Part shown: piece by piece, positions 55,878 through 64,000 of the stretch
Position numbering within the stretch: the stretch's first letter is position 1
How the letters are laid out: each line of letters starts with the position of its first letter
Origin: Deinandra increscens subsp. villosa
Taxonomy: Eukaryota; Streptophyta; Magnoliopsida; Asterales; Asteraceae
DNA: 64,000 nt
Direction: 5' to 3'
NCBI GenBank assembly: GCA_039602395.1
Contig: JBCNJP010000010.1
Span: forward strand, 29,515,414 to 29,579,413
Program-made: the position numbers and the translations under genes
The notes under the pieces: model-generated
What the model was told of the DNA's origin: nothing
What the model saw: the letters and a program-made list of their open reading frames with translations, nothing else
The model's database searches: none

Positions 55878-56640
55878 AAAACAGTATGACCTTTTTTCCT
55901 AAAATCATTACTCTAGTTGGACCAAATAAATTCATGTGTAAAAGCTCTAGAGGTTTTGAAATAGAAGACTCAACTTTCGGCTTAAAGGAGGTTATGTGTT
56001 GCTTGCCCTTGAGACATGGCACACAGTTTTCAGAACATGCAAAATGCTTGTTAGGAAGACCCTTAACCAAGCCAAGATTCACAATTCTGTTCATGTTTTT
56101 GTAGTTCACATGACCTAACCTTCTATGCCACTGATCAGATTCGTCAATTGAGGTTTTGGATACAAAACAAGCAGTGCCACATGAGGGTGCAGCAACTGAC
56201 ATATCCAAAATGTATAATCCATCTCTCCAGGGTGCCTTAAGCATTATTAACTCATCAGGAATTTTGACACCAGGTTTTAGGACTATGGCCTCTTTCTCAT
56301 TAAACATTAAATTCAAATTCTTGTCATACATTTGTGAGACACTAAGCAAATTGAAAATCAATGTATCAACAAAATTGACTCTGTCAAATTTTACCAGTCC
56401 ATTTGTCACGTCACCTTGTGTTGTGATATGGCCTTTTGTGCTTCCAAAGGAAACTGATCCTCCATTGATTCTTTTTGTGTTTTCCAGAATGTGCTTATTC
56501 CCTGTCATGTGACAAGTGCATCCACTGTCAACTACCCATTGGCTATTTTGGCCTTTATTTTGCACCTGCACACATCTGAATTGATTAATTTCTATAGGGG
56601 ACCCAAGCCTGAGTGGTCTTGGGTCTGCCATAAGCATCAT
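55867..56640 (-). pseudogene. Copia 2 protease end and GAG-pre-integrase
   Basis: The minus-strand frame shows the protease site QWVVDSGCTCHMTGN, with the catalytic Asp present, then VNFVDTLIFNLLSVSQMYD and the zinc-binding WHRRLGHVNYKNMNRIVN with CVPCLKGKQH. Then comes ELLHMNLFGPTRV, the integrase entry, where the D of the usual LLHMDLFGP is N. A frameshift near 55880 leads into the integrase frame. Confidence 0.92.
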
Positions 56641-58136
56641 TATACTTATACTCCTTGAGTACTAAAGTATTTAAGACTAGACCTTTCACCTTTGGTGTTC
56701 TTTCTTTTAGCAATTTTTTTATCCCTATATTCTTTAAACTTCCTTTGCTTGTTGGCTAATTTCTTAAATTTTTCATTTTCTTGGTTGACCAACTTAGTTC
56801 TCTCAGGTGATTTTGAAAATCTTTGTGGAAAGTGTTTATTTTGATTTGAACTCTCCCCCTGAAGTGGAACATAGTGATTTCCACTTGAACTTTTAGCAAA
56901 GACATTTTTAGATTGGTTAGATTTGCTGTTTCTTGAAAAGTTTTCTCTAGAGGTAATCTTTCCTCTAGAATACAGCAGCTAGGTGACCTTGTTGCAAAAC
57001 AGCATACAGCAGGTTTTGGTTGCAAAACAGGTTTTGGTTGCAAAGCAGCTAGGTGACCTTGTTGCAAAACAGCATACAGCATACAGCTAGGTGACCTTCT
57101 TCCTGTGATTTTCTTTTGAAAATTAGCTTTTGGTTGCAAAACAGGTTTTGGTATCAAAAATGGTTTAACTTTACTCATTGGGTTAAACTAGCATACAGCA
57201 GCTAGGTGACCTTGTTCACCACAACACATGCATTCAACAATTTTGGTTTCAAATTTCTAGGAGACTCAAGTTTGGTTACTTGGTTGAAATTTAGTTGACC
57301 AAGCCTTTGAGTTTGACTTCCCTTTGGTTGCTCAGGTTGCTTTCCTCAACTTTTGAATCCTTAGGTTCATAAACAGTTGGTGGAGGAACAATAATTGATG
57401 GTTTCAAAATGTTTGATTGGTCAGCTGAAGTAGATGAGCTTGCAACAGTGACTTCAGTTTTCTTCGACTCAACAGTGTTTTCAGAACTTGACTGTGATGA
57501 AATGTCATCAACTGTGAGACTAACTTTGCATTCAGATTTTAAAGCATCAATTGGTTTGATTACAGGTGAGTATTCAATTGGTGGTTCAATACAGTTATAT
57601 CTGACACCTGCTTTACCATACATCCCTCCCATCCACAGTTTCTTAGCCTTTTTGTTTGTTGCTTGGAATTTATCACAAGTAAACAAAGCATCTTTCAGCT
57701 TGATCTCAAGAACATCAACCTCAGCCTTAGCATCTTTGGTTTCGTTTCTTGACTTCTCAAGCTTTGAGAGCAAGTCATCAAGCTGAGTTTCAAGCACTGA
57801 GTTGGTTTGTTTTAACTGTTCATACTCTTTGGTTAAATTTTCAATTTTTGAAATGTATGATGATTCAGTTTTCTTAAAACATTACTTTAACTCATATAGG
57901 TTTGAAACTTCATTAATCAAGTCAGTGTTGTGATTTCGGTACTTTGCCACTTGTTCTATGCAGGCAGGGTTGCATAGGTTTTCTAGGACTTTCTCAGGGA
58001 TAGAGTTTACCTGATCTGAGGTGGAGTCTTGTTTGGCCATCAAAGCATGGTTGATAGGCTCAAACTCAGCAACGAAATCTTCCCATTCAACACATGAGGT
58101 TTGATTTGCAACAGCAGCTACCACATTCTGGTGGTT
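56641..58136 (-). pseudogene. Copia 2 gag-protease linker with a second zinc knuckle
   Basis: Minus strand, several frames. 58124-57882 is acidic; 57797-57291 has a leucine-rich helical LDDLLSKLEKSRNETKDAKA and an S/T-rich tail. Near 57225-57185 CMCCGEQGHLAAVC fits CX2CX4HX4C, a second knuckle. Downstream, 57178-56756 carries tandem degenerate copies of the same segment and basic residues. Confidence 0.75.
56975..57235 (-). repeat. Tandem amplification around the second zinc knuckle
   Basis: Three copies of GCAGCTAGGTGACCTTGTT-type DNA with intervening TTGCAAAACAGCATACAGC and GGTTTTGGTTGCAAAACAG units on the plus strand, plus a partial fourth (AGCTAGGTGACCTTCTTCC). In protein these read QQGHLAALQPKPVLQPK, the knuckle core without its cysteines. 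Confidence 0.8.
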
Positions 58137-59404
58137 TTAACTTCCGGTTGGCTTTGGTGGGGTGGGGTGAGAACCTGAGTTGTTTCCAGAATTGTTGTTG
58201 TTTGAATTGCTTCCTCCATGATTTTTCCCTTGGACATGACTCTGATTCTGTCCTTCTCTTCTTGGTTGAGAGCACTCCATTGCAAAGTGACCAAGTTGGT
58301 GACAGTTGTGGCACTTCACCTTGCTTTTGTCAAGGCCTATGTGAGCACCTTTTGCTCCCTTGTAGGTTCTACCAATTCTTTTGTAGAACCTTTGAGCTCT
58401 GACAGAAACCATAGCAAGTTGAGTCATTATGTCCATTTCCTCCAAATCATCAGCACTTATACAGTCAAGATCTTCAGGTATGAAGCCTTGGTAAGAGTCA
58501 GTTGCTACATGAGCATTGTGAGAGTTATCAAACGTGTTTGAAAAACTTTCTTGACACCTTGGTGTCTCGGGGAAACCGACAGTAGGTGACTGATATGATG
58601 ATGACTTTGAAGACCTTTGACTGTTAAAATCAGTAGTTACTAGTGCAGATGAAAACAGCTGAGTTGACTCAGAAGATGAGTTTGTTTAAGATCTAGTTCC
58701 ATTTCATAGGCACTGAGTATGCCATGAAGTTCACTGAGTCTCATCTTTTTCAAGTTTTTGCATTCCATGATGCTCACTGTGTAAACTATCCACACAGAAG
58801 GCAGGGAACGTAGGAACTTTCTCTTATCATCTACCTGGTCTAGTTTTACATCTACCTTTTGGAGTTCATCAAGCAAAGAAACAAATCTTAAGTACTGGTT
58901 TGTCATTGTTTCACCAGATTTGAAAGTAAAGTTTTCATACTTCTGTTTTAAGACATCTTTCTTGTTTTCTTTAACTTCACTGGTTCCTTCATACATTTCA
59001 CTTAAGGCATTCCACAGGTCAAATGCAGTTTTATATCCTTTAAACCCACTTAAAATGGAATTAGGAAGTGCAGCTTGTAGAGTCCAATATGCCTTATGGT
59101 CAAATTCGAGAGCAGTATAGTCAGATTCAACATATTTATCTAGTGGCTTAGGTATTTTGACTTCTGCATCATCAGCAGATGAAACCATGGGTGAGTAGGG
59201 TCCTTCAGTGAAAGATTTCCAAATACGACGGTCCAAAATCCTAACAAAACCTTCCATCCTGAGTTTCCAGGTACCAAAGTCATCAGGAGTGAACATTGGT
59301 GGTTTGTTGGAAGAACCATTAGAAAGATAAGAAAGCAAAGCTTGTAAAATAAGCAAGTAAAGTATCAACCTTGAAGCACAGAAAGTCTTCAAAGTAAGAG
59401 CCAA
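58137..59404 (-). pseudogene. Copia 2 gag
   Basis: Minus strand. NGSSNKPPMFTPDDFGTWKL, then RMEGFVRILDRRIWKSFTEG, and the UBN2-type core TAFDLWNALSEMYEGTSEVK, KQKYENFTFKSGETM and LRFVSLLDELQKVDVKL. A stop lies at 58640. The knuckle KCHNCHQLGHFAMEC (near 58285-58325) is complete. No normal ATG precedes the first segment; the open frame reaches back to the primer site, so the true start is uncertain or lost. Only two bases separate the frame's left limit from the primer site. Confidence 0.9.
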
Positions 59405-59405
59405 A

Positions 59406-59417
59406 GCTCTGATACCA
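59406..59417 (-). promoter_or_regulatory. Copia 2 primer binding site
   Basis: The minus strand reads TGGTATCAGAGC, an exact iMet primer site, two bases from the LTR end at 59420. Confidence 0.93.
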
Positions 59418-59419
59418 CT

Positions 59420-60191
59420 TGTAGGATCGTTATTAGTTAGAGTTAAACTAAAACAAAGCCCTTTACTTGCAAATATAACCCTGCGGAATTAAAGTTATAT
59501 TTCACTTTACTTAAGAGATAGCTAGTTCTTGTGTATAATGTAAAAGCTTGATTTGCAGAAAGATGATAACAAAGTATCAAATACTCGGCACTATTTGCAT
59601 TAACTCAAAGCTACACTATTACAAGTTGTTCAAGAACAGATGATAACAACGATGATGTGTAAACTAAGAGCTAACTATGCTATATATAGTGCTGATGAGA
59701 TCAATGACAACCATTGATCTCATGCGATCTAATCTAGACCGTAAACTAAAAAGTCATATACAAACTACCAAAAGAATAAACATCAACAATTAGAATATCT
59801 TGCGTGTTTGCAGCAACATACTACTTTAGGAGAGCGGCTTGAATCAGTTATAGAAGCATACGAGAAGCTTTTGCAGGATTGGACTTGCTGAAAAGACATC
59901 TTAGGAAAAGTCCGGTTGAACTCATTACGGTTGAACTCATTATCTGGTGGATAATTGAGTTCACCCGGAATATTCGCTAAAGGACAAAACTGTTTCTTTC
60001 CGCTTGAACTGCCAATTCCGCTTGAAGTGAGAATTCCGCTTCAACTTCAACTTCAGCCGGAACTATAGAAAATTGGCATTTAGCCGGAAATCTTCCAAGC
60101 GCAATATTCCTTACACTTGGCCAACCAAAAATTGTCGACGGTTGTGATATCCGGCCAAACGGAACTATCAATGAACAAAACCTGTTCAACA
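59420..60191 (-). mobile_element. Copia 2 5' LTR
   Basis: TGTAGGATCG (59420) to GTTCAACA (60191) on the plus strand, about 772 bp, TG...CA. The inner end is fixed by the primer site; the outer end is inferred from the TGTTGAACAGG start on the minus strand, which suits the polypurine tract at 51091. A TATA box lies at 59681-59688 and short CCGG/CCGCTTGAA words at 59910-60110 lie upstream of it. No partner LTR is in the window. Confidence 0.7.
59681..59688 (-). promoter_or_regulatory. Copia 2 LTR TATA box
   Basis: TATATATA (self-complementary) between the U3 word cluster and the primer site, fitting leftward transcription. Confidence 0.55.
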
Positions 60192-60924
60192 AAAAAAGAC
60201 TATCTTTTTATTAATAATTCAACTCCCTAAATTATGAGATACAATGGTGCTTAAATAGACAAATAAATAAAAAGGAAACCTAATCAAACTAGGAAACTAC
60301 TAACTAATAAAATATTATTCAAATAAAAGATAGATTAGGAATCAAGAAACCCTATTGGGCTTGGATTCCCTGGGTTGCAAATCGGGTCCGAATACGGATC
60401 AACCGGATCCGTATCACTTACTTTGTAAAATTGAAATGAGTAGCAACCTATGACGGAGACATCAATATCGTTAAATGAATGACCTAAAAGTTAATCAAAG
60501 AAGCATGGATCTATAATCGTACAAAGGGATCAACACATGCAATTAAGTGAAACAATAATAAAAAAATGTAAACAAAACGAAAACAAAAAGTAACCTAATC
60601 AAAATGCATTTGAAATAAAAATACATTCATGAATCCAAATAAGAACAAAAAGCCCTAAAAAGATACAAAGAAAGGAAAAGAAGCAGTACTTGGTAAGAAG
60701 AATGAGACGAAACTCAAGTAATAAGCTACGCAATGAAATGAAATTCGATTAGCAAGGTGAATTGGAACTGAGCAATGAAAGACGGAGACAATGAAGACAC
60801 ACTTATCGAGACCCTTCTTCAAAATGCACTAAGAACAGACCTTAACCCTTACTTATGTTAACAAATAACTAATTACTAATGGTACAAATATTTTATAAGA
60901 ATACATATATTATAATATTCCTTA
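60192..60924. other. Unassigned AT-rich interval
   Basis: No convincing gene or repeat. A run of A7 and a segment 'ccgaatacggatcaaccggatccgtatc' with a short inverted repeat (GGATCAACCGGATCC) are present near 60390-60415. Confidence 0.5.
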
Positions 60925-63720
60925 TATATCAATTCGGTTAAGGTGTCAGTCACACAACCACTATTCCCTTGCACACGTTTTTCTTTTATTGGGTTTTAAA
61001 GGCGGTGGTTTCTTACTTCACCGGTTTCTTACTTCCTGTGGGCGTTATTCATTTAAAATTAGGGTTTGGGGAGACTTTGAAGTCTCTGCCGTCTCCACTC
61101 TGCTCTCCGATCTAAGCCATGTTGAAATCACCGGTGGTTCATCTGCCTTTACGCCGGTGATGGTTCCGAATTTTAAGGTTTTTGTCGGTTGCTCTTCTCT
61201 CTCTACACATCGCCGGTTATGTTACCGGTGTGGCGGTTGTTAATAGTGGCCGAGTTGCTCATTTTTCTGGCCTCTGATATCGACGTCGTAGCGGCTACCG
61301 TTGAGGTGTTGCTCCGTTGAATCGGCGACGCTTAGCAGCCACCGATCTTTCCGCCGTTTTTGGGGATCAGGCAGCGACGGCTTTGGGTTTATTGGTGCTG
61401 CCTTTGACTAGATCCGTTACGGCGATGAAGATTACGAACTTTATGGTTTTTTACTCATCATTTTTTCTCCGATTGAAACAATGAACTACGATTTGTTGTG
61501 TTTGGTGGTTTTTAGATCTGAAATCGATTTCATATTACGTATGGTATTTCCGCCGGAAACCCTAAATCTAACAGTTGGGTTGGTAATGGTGATTGTGTTG
61601 TGCTGTGGTTTTTCCAGGTAGATTTACTTGATTTTATCCTCTTTTTTAATTCATTTGAGCCTAAATGGCGATGATACTTTCTGTTCTATTGCTTTTGACT
61701 GATTTTCAAAGCTTGGAACGAGACGATGTGCGATGATATTGCCGGCGGCGGCGCGTCGATTATCGTAGCGCTAGCCGGTTAATGAGCCGTCATATGATAC
61801 TGTCAGATCTGGTTGCATGTTGGTCATTGACATACCTCTGTGCGTGTTTGTCCCAAACGTTTGCTATTTGTTGCTTTATTTCGATGTGCGATGATATTAC
61901 CGGCGACGGCCCTATGGTTATCACAGACGTTGCCGGATTATGAGCCATCAGATCCGGTCGAATATTGGGCTTTGACGTTCGTTTGTGCATATTTGTTCCA
62001 ATGGTTTGCTATTTATTGGATTATGATGTTGTGCGATGATATTGGCAGAGGGTTTGTTGCCGCTTCATAGTTTTCGTTTCATTTGTACCGAGTTGCATTT
62101 GCACTCGGTTCTTACATCTTTTGACACGAAACTTTGCAAACCTCCCTTCTGATTCATTTATTGGCTATGATGATTTAAAAATATTGTCTGTCAATTGGGA
62201 GAAATTATGAAACAACCTTCATCTTGGCGTGGTAGATTTTTTTTTGCAGCCATGGTTGGTTTGATAATTCCCATTCACAGATCTGAGCCACATTTGCTTA
62301 TTACGGTATATATCATTTTGGTATATCAATTCGGTTAAGGTGTCAGTCACACACACCCACTATTCCCTTGCACACGTTTTTCTTTTATTGGGTTTTAAAG
62401 GCGGTGGTTTCTTACTCCACCGGTTTCTTACTTCCTGTGGGCGTTATTCATTTAAAATTAGGGTTTGGGGAGACTTTGAAGTCTCTGCCGTCTTCACTCT
62501 GCTCTCCGATCTAAGCCATGTTGAAATCGTCGGTGGTTCATCTGCCTTTACGCCGGCGATGCTTCCGAATTTTAAGGTTTTTGTCGGTTGCTCTTCTCTC
62601 TCTACACATCGTCGGTTATGTTACCGGTGCGGCGGTTGTTAATAGTGGCTGAGTTTCTCATGTTTCCGGCCTCCGATATCGACGTCGTAGCGGCTACCGT
62701 TGAGGTGTTGCTCCGTTGAATCGGCGGCGCTTAGTGGCCACCGATCTTTCCGCCTTTTTTGGGGATCAGGCAGCGACGGCTTTGGGTTTATTGGTGCTGC
62801 CTTTGACCAGAGCCGTTACGGCAATGACGGTTACGAATTGTATGGTTTTTTACTCATCATTTTTTCTCCAATTGAAACCATGAACTACGATTTGTTGTGT
62901 TTGGTGGTGTTTAGATCTGAAATCGATTTCATATTACGTATGGTATTTCCGTCGGAAACCCTAAATCTAACAGTTGGGTTGGTAATGGTGATTGTGTTGT
63001 GCTGTGGTTTTTCCAGGTAGATTTACTTGATTTTATCCTCTTTTTTAATTCATTTGAGCCTAAATGACGATGATATTTTTTGTTCTATTGCTTTTCACTG
63101 ATTTTCAAAGCTTGGAACGAGACGATGTGCGATGATATTGCCGACGGCGGCGCGTCGATTATCGCAGCGCTAGCCGGTTTATGAGCCATTATATGATATT
63201 GTCAGATCTGGTTGCATGTTGATCATTGACACACCTCTGTGCGTATTTGTCCCAAACGTTTGCTATTTGTTGCTTTATTTCGATGTGCGATGATATTACC
63301 GGCGACAGCCCTATGGTTATCACAGACGTTGCCGGATTATGAGCCATCAGATCTGGTCGGATATTGGGCTTTGACGTTCGTTTGTGCATATTTGTTCCAA
63401 TGGTTTGCTATTTATTGGATTATGATGTTGTGCGATGATATTGGCAGAGGGTTTGTTGCCGCTTCATAGTTTCCGTTTCATTTGTACCGAGTTGCATTTG
63501 CACTCGGTTCTTACATCTTTTGACACGCAACTTTGCAGACCTCCCTTCTGATTCATTTATTGGCTATGATGATTTAAAAATATTGTCTGTCAAATGGGAG
63601 AAATTATGAAACAACCTTCATCTTGGTGTGGTAAATTTTTTTTTGCAGCCATGGTTGATCTGGTAATTCCCATTCACAGATCTGAGTCACATTTGCTTAT
63701 TACGGTATATATCATTTTGG
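60925..63720. repeat. 1.4-kb direct tandem duplication, two copies
   Basis: Copy 1 about 60925-62321 and copy 2 about 62322-63720, in the same direction and differing by scattered substitutions and small indels, starting TATATCAATTCGGTTAAGG and ending ATCATTTTGG. Both hold 'attagggtttggggagactttg' and a GC-rich, CCGG-rich segment. No coding frame is kept in both copies beyond about 100 codons, and none resembles a known protein. It could be a duplicated promoter or 5' region of a gene or LINE beyond the window; I cannot tell. Confidence 0.85.
61725..62045. repeat. 158-bp subrepeats inside the tandem duplication
   Basis: GATGTGCGATGATATT begins at 61725 and again at 61883, with a third partial start at 62025. 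The units share TTGCCGG..TTATGAGCC and TTTG.TATTTGTT-type phrases. The same set is in copy 2 at 63124, 63282 and 63424. Confidence 0.75.
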
Positions 63721-64000
63721 TAAGAGTGCGAGTCACTCTGAGATAAATATTGTGTATATGTCTCTCCTGATTGGCTGGGTCAAGGGTTGATATATTTTGG
63801 GTTGACGAATGTAATATTTGAGATGCATTTCTGATCAGGCTATGATGTTGACTCATATTTTGATGATACACAAGAGATGCAATATATTGCAGCCACAGCT
63901 ACAAATGTGTTTCTTAGTGACACCATCACATAATATGATCTGAGCCTTCTTTGTCATTAGCTATACCCTCCTTGGTTTGATGCTTTTATGAAGCAACTTT
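63721..64000. other. Unassigned right edge
   Basis: AT-rich DNA without a reading frame of note. The sequence directly after the tandem copy may be the single-copy DNA flanking it. Confidence 0.5.

Noticed and set aside
60989..61243. 84-codon frame MGFKGGGFLLHRFLTSCGRY, repeated near 62391
   Set aside because: Rich in S, G and C as expected of chance translation in this DNA; no homology recognised. It could be an upstream exon but nothing shows it.
61840..62070. Hydrophobic 76-codon plus-strand frame, repeated at 63239-63469
   Set aside because: It starts at an arbitrary ATG inside the tandem duplication and crosses subrepeat borders. Its presence in both copies follows from the duplication, and I recognise no family.

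Overview
This window is plant nuclear DNA, probably from an asterid and most likely an Asteraceae genome. The evidence is nested LTR retrotransposons with large LTRs, iMet-type primer sites (TGGTATCAGAGC), spliceosomal GT-AG introns, TATA boxes, and gag-pol proteins of the Copia and Gypsy types. The Asteraceae assignment rests on my recollection of similar Copia 3' ORFs and Tekay-type Gypsy elements and is an inference. I see no intact host gene. Every recognisable coding region is retroelement-derived and most are broken by stops and frameshifts.

Layout. 1-1359 (-): a broken extra ORF of the kind found 3' of pol in some Copia elements, running off the left edge. 1360-9512: noncoding DNA interrupted by a 2.9-kb solo LTR (3665-6597, TSD CATAG) that carries two tRNA-like modules; a TATA box and about 27 copies of an AAGTTCGCTAAG-like word lie at 7.1-7.9 kb. 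9513-18105 (-): Copia element 1, with gag-pol, primer site and 5' LTR. 18106-20360 (+): remnant of another LTR element. 20360-51090 (-): two Tekay-like Gypsy elements in tandem sharing a central LTR (34040-36620). The left copy (Gypsy 2) is split by a gag-only LTR element (22326-28518, +), whose 3' LTR is in turn split by a LINE-like retroposon with an 18-bp TSD. The right copy (Gypsy 1) is split by a complete 9.9-kb Tat-type Gypsy (40115-50027, +; TSD ATAGG). 51091-60191 (-): Copia element 2, with gag-pol, a 3' extra ORF and 5' LTR but no 3' LTR. 60925-63720: an unidentified 1.4-kb tandem duplication with internal 158-bp subrepeats.

The most interesting parts are in the Tat element. Its sense-strand pol appears to contain two short spliceosomal introns inside the second RNase H domain, and removing them restores the conserved reading frame. 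On the opposite strand, between integrase and the 3' LTR, lies a separate multi-exon gene resembling the putative gypsy-type transposase family, and one of its introns also splices in frame. The Copia elements add a gene in the position where retroviruses carry env, and their LTR promoters hold dense arrays of short dispersed words upstream of the TATA box.

Relative order of events: the Gypsy tandem and a 330-bp LTR inside its integrase are old. The gag-only element and the Tat element inserted later into the left and right copies, and the LINE-like insertion came after the gag-only element. All positions were read by eye, without alignment software, so boundaries without a stated TSD are approximate.
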